Shown: piece after piece, positions 1 through 8,378 of the stretch | How the letters are laid out: each line of letters starts with the position of its first letter | How positions within the stretch are numbered: the first letter of the stretch is position 1 | Assembly: GCA_948482415.1 (NCBI GenBank) | Contig: CAOMFZ010000016.1 | Coordinates: 1-19,277 of the forward strand | Direction: 5' to 3' | DNA from: an uncultured Mailhella sp. | Lineage (GTDB): Bacteria > Desulfobacterota > Desulfovibrionia > Desulfovibrionales > Desulfovibrionaceae | DNA: 19,277 nucleotides | Made by a program: the position numbers and the translations under genes | Notes under the pieces: generated by a model | What the model was told of the DNA's origin: nothing | Seen by the model: only the letters and a program-made list of their open reading frames with translations | Database searches by the model: none

Positions 1-18
1 AAAATTTAGTCATAAAAA

Positions 19-56
19 ACCCCATTTATTGGTTTGGCTTGTCCAATAAATGGGGT
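19..56 (-). terminator. Intrinsic terminator of the symporter gene
   Basis: A perfect 14-bp inverted repeat (ACCCCATTTATTGG at 19-32 and its complement at 43-56) encloses a 10-nt loop. Read on the minus strand it lies about 45 bp past the symporter stop codon and is followed by TTTTTATG, the U-run expected of a Rho-independent terminator. There is no T-run on the plus-strand side, so it acts on the minus-strand gene. Confidence 0.85.
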
Positions 57-101
57 GCAGTTCAATAAAAACGGCTCTTTTTATTGTATGGAAAGCAAAA
101 G

Positions 102-1493
102 CTATTGCTGTGCCTTGCGTTCCTGTTCATCATCAAAAGTATGTACCTTGCCGGTGGCATTATATTCCTTAACAAGCTTGAATACTAACGGGCTCAGGAG
201 CAGGACGCCGATAAGGTTGGGGATAGCCATCAATGCGTTTGCGCAGTCAGCAATGAGCCATACCAAATCAAGCTGTACCATTGCACCTACAGGAATAGCC
301 AGGGTATAAACAATACGGAAAGGCATAAGCGCCTTGTCGCCGAAGAGATAAATTGCGCAGCGTTCGCCGTATACGCACCAGCCAAGAGCCGTGGTAAAGG
401 CGAAGAAGAGCAGGCAGAGAGTAACGAGCTTGCCACCGATACCGCCGGGGAAAGCAAGGTCAAAAGCCGCTGTGGTCAAAGCAACACCGTTGAGTGCTTC
501 GGGAGCGCGCCACAAATCTGTTACCAAAATTGCAAAGCCGGTCATGCTGCAAACGATGATTGTATCGATAAAGGTATCGAGCATACCGAGCATTGCCTGA
601 TTGACAGAACAGCTGTTTGTTGCGGTTGCATGTGCAATAGGGGCAGTACCGAGACCGGCTTCGTTTGAGAATACGCCGCGTGCCATACCGTAACGGATAG
701 CCATCATAACAGTAGCGCCCGCAAAGCCGCCTTCAGCAGCGGTTGGGGTAAAGGCGTCACTCACAACATATAAAAATACATCAACAAGCCTGTCAGAATA
801 GTTAAAAATAACAGTAAGGGAAACAACAGTATACACAAGCGCCATAATAGGAACAACCTTACCTGCAAAGTTCCCGATACGCTGGATACCGCCAAGAATA
901 ACGCATGCACCAATGCCAAACAAACCGAGTGCGCTTACCCAGTTTGGCACGCCAAAGTTGGAAGAAAGAGATTCCGCAACAGTATTGCTTTGGATCATGT
1001 TTCCTGTACCAAAGCATGCACAAATACAGAAAATACAGAAAAGCACGCTCAAAAATTTAAATTTTGGACCAAGACCGCGTTCAATAAAATACATTGCACC
1101 GCCGACATAGTTGCCCTGCGGAGAACGCTGTCTGTAATACATTGCCAGCAAAATTTCTGAAAATTTGGTTGCCATACCTGCAAGAGCAGTCATCCACATC
1201 CAGAACAACGCTCCCGGACCGCCAATAAAAATCGCGGTTGCAACCCCGGCAATATTCCCTGTACCGATAGTTCCGGAAAGCGCAGTCATCAGCGCGTTAA
1301 AAGAAGAAATTTCCCCCTCACCCGTGCTTTGGCGACCATGCCAAATGCCGATAAAACCTGCCGGCATTTTTCTGAATGTAAAAAATTTCAATCCCACGGT
1401 CAGATAAATGCCTGTGCCGACAAGCAATACAAGCATTACCGGTCCCCACAAGAAGCCGCTAAAACTGTTTAAAAGATTCATCAATGATTCCAT
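102..1493 (-). CDS. Sodium:alanine/glycine symporter (AGCS family)
   Basis: Inner-membrane secondary transporter that takes up alanine or glycine with Na+ (family TC 2.A.25). The 463-residue product has the family length, about ten or eleven hydrophobic segments, and the signature block ending TIGTGNIAGVATA around residues 75-87, followed by GGPGALFWMW at 91-100. An in-frame ATG lies 11 codons upstream, but the start at 1493 is preferred because GAGGAGG sits 5 bp before it. It is a single gene with its own terminator, divergent from a LysR gene across 458 bp. In taurine-using relatives alanine is a central metabolite, so import or export of alanine would fit; that link is inference. Family assignment is secure, substrate is not. 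Confidence 0.93.
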   Translation of the reverse strand: MESLMNLLNSFSGFLWGPVMLVLLVGTGIYLTVGLKFFTFRKMPAGFIGIWHGRQSTGEGEISSFNALMTALSGTIGTGNIAGVATAIFIGGPGALFWMWMTALAGMATKFSEILLAMYYRQRSPQGNYVGGAMYFIERGLGPKFKFLSVLFCIFCICACFGTGNMIQSNTVAESLSSNFGVPNWVSALGLFGIGACVILGGIQRIGNFAGKVVPIMALVYTVVSLTVIFNYSDRLVDVFLYVVSDAFTPTAAEGGFAGATVMMAIRYGMARGVFSNEAGLGTAPIAHATATNSCSVNQAMLGMLDTFIDTIIVCSMTGFAILVTDLWRAPEALNGVALTTAAFDLAFPGGIGGKLVTLCLLFFAFTTALGWCVYGERCAIYLFGDKALMPFRIVYTLAIPVGAMVQLDLVWLIADCANALMAIPNLIGVLLLSPLVFKLVKEYNATGKVHTFDDEQERKAQQ

Positions 1494-1951
1494 AAACCCT
1501 CCTCTATTTTGTAACAAGGCTAGCATGAAAAAAATAAAGCCGTCTATGCAATTTTAAAATATTTTTTTCCATTTTTTTTATTTTTTTTATAATCAGCTGA
1601 ATTATATTGGTTATTTTAATAGTTTTTATTTTCACAATATTTTCCGCTAGTTAGCAATGGAACAATTAACGAAAGTGAAAAATGTAATGCATGCTTTCAG
1701 TCCTTAAAAACATGGATTAATTCAAAGCAAGTTTTTCCTTTATGCTCTTTTTTACGCCTAAAAATCCCTCTGGCTTTCTTTACTTACTTATAGTAGCATG
1801 GACAAATAATAAAAACTTCAGCAATATTGCATAATTTTACTCAACGATAGAGCTTATTAAGGTTCATTAATGAATTGTGTTTTTAACACACAACTATTAT
1901 ATTTTGTAATAATGACCGAAACAGACAGCAAACGTATGACAGGAAAAATAC
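1494..1951. other. AT-rich divergent intergenic region, symporter / LysR
   Basis: These 458 bp separate the divergent symporter and LysR genes and hold no convincing ORF. The symporter side carries long T-runs (about 1560-1600) and no clear sigma-70 promoter could be fixed on the minus strand. The LysR side holds a candidate promoter and a short dyad (described separately). LysR regulators commonly control a divergent neighbour, so this is the obvious place for binding sites, but nothing beyond the dyad stands out. Confidence 0.5.
1875..1903 (+). promoter_or_regulatory. Candidate promoter and dyad upstream of the LysR gene
   Basis: TTGTGT (1875-1880) and TATATT (1898-1903) are 17 bp apart, a plausible sigma-70 -35/-10 pair about 50 bp before the LysR start. 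The -35 is one arm of a dyad, TTGTGT-N7-ACACAA (1875-1893), which has the look of an autoregulatory LysR operator overlapping the promoter. The surroundings are AT-rich, so chance matches are likely. Confidence 0.35.
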
Positions 1952-2917
1952 ATGAGAATTGAGCAATTAATACATTTGATTGGAGTAGTGAAATATAAAT
2001 CATTAACCAAAGCTTCCCAAAAACTTTTCATTACCCCGCAAGCTTTACATATTTCACTTCGGCGCATGGAGGAGGAACTTAATTGTTCTATTTTGCAAAA
2101 AGAGCATGACGGCTTTGTTTTGACAGAAGAAGGAAAAATTTTTTATCAGTCAGCGGCAAAGATTTTAGATGAATATAATTCTGCTGTTCAGGAATTGGAA
2201 TATATTCGGTATAACAGGAAAAAAGATTTGGAAGGCGTCCTGTACATTTATGCCAATATGGTTTTTAAACGAAAATTTTTGCAGAATGTCGTAAAAATAT
2301 TTCAAAATAAATATCCTCGTGTTCAGCTGTTATTTTTTGAAAGTGACACAGTTACAACCTATATGAAGTTTAATGAAGCAGAGCAGTCTGATATTGCCAA
2401 AATAGGCTTTTTGCAGGTTCCTACAATAAACAATAAAATCAATAAAAACTGGACAGATACAAACAATTACCAGTTTACTCCCTTATTTAATGCGGAATTT
2501 TATGCTTGTGCCAATCCCAAAATGAATTTTGCCAATAAAGAATCCATTAAAAAACTTCTTGAATATCCTGTAACCCTTTATGCTGCAAATGAAAAAAGCA
2601 TTATTTCCACAAAAAAAGATTTTGCCAATCCATTGATTTTACTGCTGTCGGAACAAGGAGAAATAAAAATTCATTCAGCTGTAAATTCAATGGAAATCTG
2701 GGCACATACCATAGAAAATAATAATTGTATCGGGTTTATCAATAATTTTTTAGCTGATAATAATGAAGAAGTTATAAAGAATTTACAGTTAATTCAAATA
2801 AAAGAACCTCTCAAAACGACCATGGGATTTATTTCCCCTAAAAAAAACAATAAATTGATTGATGCTTTTATCAAAGAAACAAAATTTTATATTTCCTGCA
2901 GCCAATTTAATTATTGA
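1952..2917 (+). CDS. LysR-family transcriptional regulator
   Basis: A 321-residue product with the N-terminal winged helix-turn-helix of LysR regulators: residues about 1-60 include LTKASQKLFITPQALHISLR, the classic recognition-helix region, followed by the linker helix. The rest is a substrate-binding domain of usual length. AGGA (1941-1944) lies 7 bp before the ATG. The gene is AT-rich compared with ileS, suggesting a different history from the housekeeping block. It is divergent from the symporter and overlaps the last gene of the Tct/sulfotransferase-like operon tail-to-tail by 11 bp. By genome context it probably senses the substrate of one or both; which one cannot be decided from sequence. 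Confidence 0.92.
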   Translation: MRIEQLIHLIGVVKYKSLTKASQKLFITPQALHISLRRMEEELNCSILQKEHDGFVLTEEGKIFYQSAAKILDEYNSAVQELEYIRYNRKKDLEGVLYIYANMVFKRKFLQNVVKIFQNKYPRVQLLFFESDTVTTYMKFNEAEQSDIAKIGFLQVPTINNKINKNWTDTNNYQFTPLFNAEFYACANPKMNFANKESIKKLLEYPVTLYAANEKSIISTKKDFANPLILLLSEQGEIKIHSAVNSMEIWAHTIENNNCIGFINNFLADNNEEVIKNLQLIQIKEPLKTTMGFISPKKNNKLIDAFIKETKFYISCSQFNY

Positions 2918-3749
2918 GATTAAAAAATTGTTTTGCATTAAGATAAAAAATCTTTTCAGCCACTGAGCTGTTTAAATTTTCATGATAAAAACGAACGGCA
3001 TCATGAAAGGAATAAAAGGGAAAAGCGGAGCCAAAAACAATTTTATCCTGCAAAATACCATTGGCAGCACAAATATAATCAGCACTGCCCGGATATCCAG
3101 CAAAATAGCAGTCAGGAGCCAAATAAACAAATTCATGGCTATATGCCTGATGAATAAAACTCATGCACTGCGGCCAGCCGCCATGGGAAATCATGATGCG
3201 CAGTTTTGGAAAATTTTCCACAATATCATCAATATCAGTGGGAGTATAATATTTTGTTGAATTTTTTCCTCCGCCATACTGTAAAATAATGGGAATATTT
3301 TTATCTGTACAAAGCTCATAAACAGGAAAAAGGCGTTTATCATGGGCATGCATTAATTCTTTTTCCATACGAAATCCGGGTTCCAGATAAATGCCTGTAC
3401 AAGAACCGGTCACAACAAATTTTATTATATTTTCCAGAGCACTTGCCGTATCATAGGGTTCTATATGTGCCATGCCAATGAATTTATCAGGGTATTCATC
3501 AACAAGCATTGCCAGTTCTTCGTTGCTTCCTCCATCAGTTACTCTTGGGCAGACAACAGCTTTTACTATATTCACTTCTTCCATTTCCTGAAACAGAAGC
3601 GGCATGGACTGTTGCTTTACTGCCTCAGAATCAGATAATCCCATGTTTTTTCTGAATTGAATTTGTGATGCTGTTAAATAGCCATGATAAAGAAAAGAAT
3701 TTCTTAAAGATTTGTACGGAGGTCGTAAACGTACATCAATAATTTTCAT
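2907..3749 (-). CDS. Amidohydrolase-fold protein (Amidohydro_2) with degenerate metal site, copy A
   Basis: A 280-residue TIM-barrel protein of the amidohydrolase-2 family and last gene of the six-gene operon. Family landmarks are present: the strand ending ISHGGWP with His189, the preceding FPKLRIM, and the late IVFGSAFPF. Key catalytic positions are changed: the usual N-terminal HxH metal motif reads R7-L-R9, the mid-barrel His is Q157, and the Asp of the usual SDYP motif is A242. Only His189 of the canonical ligands is clearly kept. This implies either metal-independent chemistry on an anionic substrate held by arginines, or a binding or pseudo-enzyme role. GAGGT lies 5 bp before the ATG. 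It is a paralogue of the gene at 4737-5576. The fold is secure, the reaction unknown. Confidence 0.85.
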   Translation of the reverse strand: MKIIDVRLRPPYKSLRNSFLYHGYLTASQIQFRKNMGLSDSEAVKQQSMPLLFQEMEEVNIVKAVVCPRVTDGGSNEELAMLVDEYPDKFIGMAHIEPYDTASALENIIKFVVTGSCTGIYLEPGFRMEKELMHAHDKRLFPVYELCTDKNIPIILQYGGGKNSTKYYTPTDIDDIVENFPKLRIMISHGGWPQCMSFIHQAYSHEFVYLAPDCYFAGYPGSADYICAANGILQDKIVFGSAFPFYSFHDAVRFYHENLNSSVAEKIFYLNAKQFFNLNN

Positions 3750-3762
3750 ATATTACCTCATA

Positions 3763-3787
3763 AACAGGGGGCAAATGCCCCCCTGTT
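3763..3787 (-). promoter_or_regulatory. Intercistronic hairpin just after tctC
   Basis: AACAGGGGGC (3763-3772) pairs with GCCCCCCTGTT (3777-3787) around an AAAT loop, with one bulged C on the plus strand. It starts 2 bp after the tctC stop codon and ends just before the Shine-Dalgarno sequence of the next gene. No U-run follows on the minus strand, so it is not a full terminator. Such GC-rich hairpins often protect the upstream message from 3'-to-5' decay, which would raise the amount of the binding protein. The role is inferred. Confidence 0.6.
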
Positions 3788-3789
3788 GC

Positions 3790-4725
3790 TTAATTTTGCT
3801 GAGTTAGCTGTTCTTTCATATCATTGCTTATTTCAGTCAGTATGCTTCTAATTTCTTCAACATTGCCGCTCACCGGTTCCATGCCGATTTTGCCAAAGAC
3901 CTCAGCACGGTATTCTTCTGTTTCAACAACTTTGGAAAGAGCTTTTTCAATAACCAAAGCAGCTTCTTCAGGCATATCAGCTGGTCCTGCAAGCAAAACA
4001 TAGTCACGTTGTCCTATATTATAGCCAAGTTCACGCAAGGTAGGAACTTCAGGCAGACGGGTAAAACGAGTCACACTGCTGCAAGCCAGCATTTTGATTT
4101 TTCCGGCAAGCGTGTTTTCAACACCTAAGAGCCCAATGGTGGCAATATCCAAGTGTCCGCCAAGAATGCCGGTTAAACAGGCTGCCCCGCCTGTTTGCGG
4201 CACAAGAGAATATTTTACATTTGCCTGTTTGAGGCAGGTTTCAATATTATATTTATCCTGACCTGTAACATAGCCAACAATAAGGCGTTTATCTTCTTTT
4301 TTAGCCCATTCAAAGGCTTCATTTAAATCTTTCCAGGGTCTGTCAGCCTGTGTCATAATACCATTTCGCTGATCGGCTACAGCACCAAGAATTCTAAAAT
4401 CATCAAAGCCATAGCGAACTTTTTTATAGTGAGGAGTAAACGTAATATAGGTTGCAGCCAGTCCCATAAGCGTATAGCCGTCATGTCCTGCTTTAAGTGC
4501 GGTATTAATGGCAACGCCCCCTTCTCCGCCGGTTATATTTGTATTGACAATGGGCTGCCCTATTTCTTTGCTCAGCATGGAACAGGCAACACGCAAAGGC
4601 AAATCCAATAATCCGCCTGCTGGTCCTCCGTTGATAACCGTAATGGGACGATTAGGATATTCTTCCGCCTGACAGGGGAAAACCGCCAACAAACTAAGTA
4701 TGCATGAAATTAAAATTTTTTTCAT
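3790..4725 (-). CDS. TctC-family periplasmic solute-binding protein
   Basis: Substrate-binding component of a tripartite tricarboxylate transporter (TctC/Bug family), which captures an organic anion in the periplasm and delivers it to TctAB. The 311-residue product has a Sec signal peptide (KK, hydrophobic run, probable cut after residue 20, CQA|EEYP). The mature start, YPNRPITVINGGPAGGLLDL, matches the family's usual 'YP.RPI..v.p...GG..D' opening. AAGGAG precedes the ATG and overlaps the upstream gene's stop, giving an 11-bp gap. It is separated from tctBA by two catabolic-type genes, all on one strand, so it most likely serves the same transporter. TctC proteins bind varied carboxylates and related anions; the ligand here is unknown. 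Confidence 0.9.
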   Translation of the reverse strand: MKKILISCILSLLAVFPCQAEEYPNRPITVINGGPAGGLLDLPLRVACSMLSKEIGQPIVNTNITGGEGGVAINTALKAGHDGYTLMGLAATYITFTPHYKKVRYGFDDFRILGAVADQRNGIMTQADRPWKDLNEAFEWAKKEDKRLIVGYVTGQDKYNIETCLKQANVKYSLVPQTGGAACLTGILGGHLDIATIGLLGVENTLAGKIKMLACSSVTRFTRLPEVPTLRELGYNIGQRDYVLLAGPADMPEEAALVIEKALSKVVETEEYRAEVFGKIGMEPVSGNVEEIRSILTEISNDMKEQLTQQN

Positions 4726-4736
4726 AATAATCTCCT

Positions 4737-5576
4737 TTAGATATTAAGTTTTAATACTGCGGCAGCATTTTTATATAAAAGTTTAGGCAGTTCTTTTTCT
4801 GTAAACAGAGCCTTAAAACGTGCAACACTTTCTATGAGCGGCAGGAAAGGATACGCACTGGCAAAAATTAACCGGTCTGCCAAATAACTGTGGACAGCAG
4901 CAACATAATCTTGTGCTCCCGGTGAAAACATATGGACGTCCGGGGACAAATAAATATTTTTCTGTAAGAAACAAGCTCCGACGGTTTCTTGAACCCAAGG
5001 CCAGCCGCCATGCGCAACAATAAAATTAATTTTGGGAAAATCTTTTGCCAGCTGACAAATAATTTGTGGATTGCTGTAGGTAATATCAGGGCCGGACCCG
5101 CCTCCAATCATCACAAGAACAGGCAGCTCATACCGTTCACATTCAGCATAAATAGGATACAGGCTTTTATCGTGAGCATAAAGAGGTTCCGGCAGTGCAG
5201 CAGGTTCAATACATACACCTTTTAAAGGACCATGCAGTACAGTTCTGTCTATTTCTTCAATGGACTGGACATAATCAAGAGGATTTAATCCCGCTAAGCC
5301 GATAAAACGCCCGTTAAAATTTTCAACAATTTTAATCAGCTCATCATTGGTGATAGAACCTTTAAAATGTCCCATTCTACCGGGGATAACGCCTAAATTA
5401 ATACCAGCCTGATCCATTTCTTGAAGCATGAGTTTTGGTGAGCGCTGTAAAGCAGACGGTGCCGGAGCGTCAAAGCCATATGTATGGGCAAGCTGTTTAT
5501 TTCTTTCATCACTTGCATAAATTCCAAGTTTCAAAAATGTGCCGACAGGCGGTCTTAATCTAAAATCGATAATCAT
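4737..5576 (-). CDS. Amidohydrolase-fold protein (Amidohydro_2) with degenerate metal site, copy B
   Basis: A 279-residue paralogue of the protein at 2907-3749, with the same TIM-barrel landmarks: HDKSLYPIY (135-143), FPKINFIVAHGGWP (180-193, His189) and LIFASAYPF (236-244). As in copy A, the N-terminal metal motif reads R6-L-R8 instead of HxH, the mid-barrel His is M156, and the late catalytic Asp is A241. That both copies share the same substitutions argues for a conserved subfamily rather than random decay. AAGGAAA precedes the ATG, and the gene follows the sulfotransferase-like gene by 14 bp. The pair may form a heteromer or act on successive intermediates of the imported compound; this is inference. 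Confidence 0.85.
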   Translation of the reverse strand: MIIDFRLRPPVGTFLKLGIYASDERNKQLAHTYGFDAPAPSALQRSPKLMLQEMDQAGINLGVIPGRMGHFKGSITNDELIKIVENFNGRFIGLAGLNPLDYVQSIEEIDRTVLHGPLKGVCIEPAALPEPLYAHDKSLYPIYAECERYELPVLVMIGGGSGPDITYSNPQIICQLAKDFPKINFIVAHGGWPWVQETVGACFLQKNIYLSPDVHMFSPGAQDYVAAVHSYLADRLIFASAYPFLPLIESVARFKALFTEKELPKLLYKNAAAVLKLNI

Positions 5577-5590
5577 AAAAATTTCCTTTT

Positions 5591-6844
5591 TTATTTTAAT
5601 GTTTGAATGTTGGGGAAAGACGCATTTTTAAGATATTCATAACTGTACCTGTATGCTCTGTGCACCATATTGAATTGAATACCTAAATTTCTGTTTTGTC
5701 CTTTTGGATTGACATCAACATTATCATGCAGAAATTCTTTATATTCACCATGTTCTGCATAGGGCGCAATATAGATCCATACGGCTTTGCCTTTCGGCGT
5801 TATTTCAAAAATTTGTCCTGCATTACTGGAACAAATCAATGTATTGCCGTTTGCAAGGCGCTGACAGGAACCTTGATAAGGACTGCTGAAACCATTGGGA
5901 TTTTGGCTCATGTATTCCCAAACAATTTTATTTGTTTTCGGGTTCATTTCCACAATGCGGGAACGGTTTCCCTGCGGGCGAAGCCAGCCATTATCAAAAA
6001 TCAAAATATTGCCGTTGGGTAAAAACTGTGCATTATGAGGACCAAAAAGTATTTGTTCGCCGTCATCGCCAAAGGACGGGCGTTTTGCATTTGTATGGGT
6101 TGTTTTATTTCCCCAGCGATATACGATTTCTCCCGTTTTATAATCAATAAAGTAAAATTCTGAAAAATTGCGGGAATTCAATAAAATAACAGTATTTTTT
6201 TCGTCAAAATCTATGGCATTGCAGTGGGTCCAATCTGCTGATCCATAGGTTTGCAAACACAATGGCAAGTGGTAATTGATATCCAGTTGATTTTTTTCTG
6301 TTCCAAGATGATCCCAAGCATGCCATTCCCAGACTGTTTTATTTTGCCTGTTTACTTCCACTAAAAAATCAGGCCACATTCCGTAATGGATAATATCTTC
6401 TTCCAAAACCCCTTCTTTCAGAATTGTTTCTGGCTTGCGTCCTTTAGCAAGACATTCTTCATAACTCTTATATTCCCAGCCAAGCAGCATGGTGTTGCCA
6501 TTGGGCAGGCGCTTGAAAGAATGGTGATGAATGGCATGTTCAGATTTCAGCGCATATTCCCAAACTATATTTCCCTGCCAGTCAAATTCCTGAATTATGC
6601 CGCCATGTCCGCCAAAGCAAACAGGAGAATCAGGCAAAAGTCCTGCGCGAAGCAGGTTACCGTTGGGGAGCAGTTCAGCATGCAGTCCCGGAGGAATATG
6701 ACATTCCCATTCATGGACAGGATTGCCTTCCATATCAATTAAATATGTTTTTGTTGAAAAAACAGGGGCAATAAGTGTATAGCCAAAATTGCAGCTGTCT
6801 TTATCATAATACAAAACACCGGTTTTTACATAAAGCGTTTCCAT
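5591..6844 (-). CDS. Arylsulfotransferase-like beta-propeller protein
   Basis: A 417-residue protein resembling aryl-sulfate sulfotransferases (ASST), enzymes that move sulfate from a phenolic ester to another phenol. It shows propeller blades with repeated LPNGN/LANGN turns (59-63, 113-117, 275-279, 330-334) each near a W-E-[WY] strand. It also has the family blocks DWTHCNAIDFD (H207) and GPHNAQFLPNGNILIFDNG (H270), then SRIVE (R296). These resemble the sulfate-site His and Arg of ASST; I could not place the nucleophilic His with certainty. No signal peptide is visible, although classical ASST is periplasmic, so a cytoplasmic role is implied. The start at 6844 is chosen over an ATG 19 codons upstream because GAGGAGG lies 5 bp before it and the upstream start would overlap tctA. 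Activity unproven. Confidence 0.78.
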   Translation of the reverse strand: METLYVKTGVLYYDKDSCNFGYTLIAPVFSTKTYLIDMEGNPVHEWECHIPPGLHAELLPNGNLLRAGLLPDSPVCFGGHGGIIQEFDWQGNIVWEYALKSEHAIHHHSFKRLPNGNTMLLGWEYKSYEECLAKGRKPETILKEGVLEEDIIHYGMWPDFLVEVNRQNKTVWEWHAWDHLGTEKNQLDINYHLPLCLQTYGSADWTHCNAIDFDEKNTVILLNSRNFSEFYFIDYKTGEIVYRWGNKTTHTNAKRPSFGDDGEQILFGPHNAQFLPNGNILIFDNGWLRPQGNRSRIVEMNPKTNKIVWEYMSQNPNGFSSPYQGSCQRLANGNTLICSSNAGQIFEITPKGKAVWIYIAPYAEHGEYKEFLHDNVDVNPKGQNRNLGIQFNMVHRAYRYSYEYLKNASFPNIQTLK

Positions 6845-6857
6845 TATATCCTCCTCA

Positions 6858-8360
6858 TTAACATTGTCTTTTTCTTTGCAATATAAGCTGGGAACCAACA
6901 AATAAAACAGTTATTCCCAAAACTATTAATGTGACAGGCCGTTCCAGCAATAATTCAGGAGAGTAAAAGAATGTTATAAAAGTTTGCTGGAAAGACATTT
7001 CAAATGCAGGTCCTAAAATAAAACCCACCACAAGACAGACAAATGAAAAATTCATTTTTTTGATAATATAGCCGATAATGCCGAAAACTATCATAATATA
7101 GACTGAAAAGACATTATTTTCAGACATATATGCCCCCATAAGGCAGATAAACAGAATAATGGGCATAAGAATATTTTTGGGAGCGCAAAGCAGTTTGCCG
7201 AATAAAAGTATTCCCTGCATTCCAATAATAATCAAAGCAATACAGCCAATAATCATGGAAGTGTATACCCCGTAAACAAGATCCCCATGCTGTTCAAACA
7301 TCAATGGACCGGGAGTTACCCCATGCATAACAAAAGCACCAATCAGCAGTGCACTTGCCATATTGCCGGGAATACCCAAAGTAAAAAGAGGGATTAATGC
7401 AGAACCGATAACCGCATTATTGGCACTTTCAGAAGCTGCAATGCCTTCCAATGAGCCATTTCCAAACTCTTCCGGTTTTTTGGAACGTTTTTTGGCAATG
7501 CCGTATGAAAGAAAAGAAGCTATAGCAGCACCCAGACCCGGCAATGCACCGATACCGGATCCAATAAGAGAAGATCTGAATAAAGTTTTTATTGTGCTGC
7601 AAAATTCTTTAAAAGAAACGCGATTATCTTCTTTATTTTTGGAAACTGTAAGCGCAGCAATATCTGTACATTCGCCGTCTTCATGCTTCCAAAGAGATTC
7701 GCATTGAATAAATAATTCTGATAAAGCGAGTAATCCTATACACATGGGAACAAGGGCAATGCCGGCTTCAAGCTGATATAAATTAAACGTAAGTCTCGGT
7801 TCTGCAATAACGGGATCCATGCCCACACAGCTTAAGAGCAAACCAAATGCAGCTGCCAAAATGCCTTTTATTAAATTGCCGGCTTCCAAAACAGCAATAG
7901 TCACAAGTGCCAAAACAATAATACTGCATATTTCGGAAGCACCCATTCCCAAAGCTAAAGAGGCAATGGGCTGAGCGACAATAATCAATAAAATTGTAGA
8001 AAAAATATCCCCAAACGTTGAAGCATACAGAGCCATTTTTATTGCCTTTACGCCTTTTCCCTTTTGAGAAAGAGGATAACCGTCCTGTGCCGTTGCCGCT
8101 GCTTCCGGTGTTCCCGGAGCATTTAATAAAACAGAACTGATTGAACCGCCGAAAAAGCCGCCTTTATTAATGCCGATAAGAAATCCAATCGCTGCAACAG
8201 GGGATAAATGATAGGTTAAAGGAACAGCAAGAGCTATTGCCATAGGAGCTGACAAGCCCGGAATTGCCCCAATTAATACCCCAACAAAAACTCCAAAGCA
8301 GATATAAAAAATGACCCCAAAATCCAAAGCCAGCTGCATGCCTGACAATAACGTATCCAT
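6858..8360 (-). CDS. tctA: TctA-family large membrane subunit
   Basis: Large integral-membrane subunit of a tripartite tricarboxylate transporter, which imports an anion using the ion gradient. It has 500 residues, the usual size, with about a dozen hydrophobic segments. Signature regions are IGAIPGLSAPMAIALAVPL near residues 31-49 and NAPGTPEAAATAQDGYPLS near 79-97, both highly typical of TctA. It follows tctB by 18 bp and precedes the sulfotransferase-like gene by 13 bp, so translation of the set is probably linked. Its Shine-Dalgarno sequence (AGGGGT) is weaker than those of its neighbours. Confidence 0.95.
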   Translation of the reverse strand: MDTLLSGMQLALDFGVIFYICFGVFVGVLIGAIPGLSAPMAIALAVPLTYHLSPVAAIGFLIGINKGGFFGGSISSVLLNAPGTPEAAATAQDGYPLSQKGKGVKAIKMALYASTFGDIFSTILLIIVAQPIASLALGMGASEICSIIVLALVTIAVLEAGNLIKGILAAAFGLLLSCVGMDPVIAEPRLTFNLYQLEAGIALVPMCIGLLALSELFIQCESLWKHEDGECTDIAALTVSKNKEDNRVSFKEFCSTIKTLFRSSLIGSGIGALPGLGAAIASFLSYGIAKKRSKKPEEFGNGSLEGIAASESANNAVIGSALIPLFTLGIPGNMASALLIGAFVMHGVTPGPLMFEQHGDLVYGVYTSMIIGCIALIIIGMQGILLFGKLLCAPKNILMPIILFICLMGAYMSENNVFSVYIMIVFGIIGYIIKKMNFSFVCLVVGFILGPAFEMSFQQTFITFFYSPELLLERPVTLIVLGITVLFVGSQLILQRKRQC

Positions 8361-8378
8361 AACATACCCCTATACTTT

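Noticed and set aside
1559..1600. Long T-runs upstream of the symporter as a terminator or phase-variable tract.
   Set aside because: There is no G/C-rich stem beside them and the runs are interrupted; they fit the general AT-rich character of the region.
2940..2956. AAGAT-N5-ATCTT followed by TT just after the LysR gene, as a terminator.
   Set aside because: The stem is only 5 bp and almost all A/T, and it lies within the coding sequence of the convergent gene; too weak to call.
4737..5576. Reading the two amidohydrolase-fold genes as pseudogenes because catalytic residues are missing.
   Set aside because: Both are full length with good ribosome binding sites, and they share the same substitutions, which argues for function.
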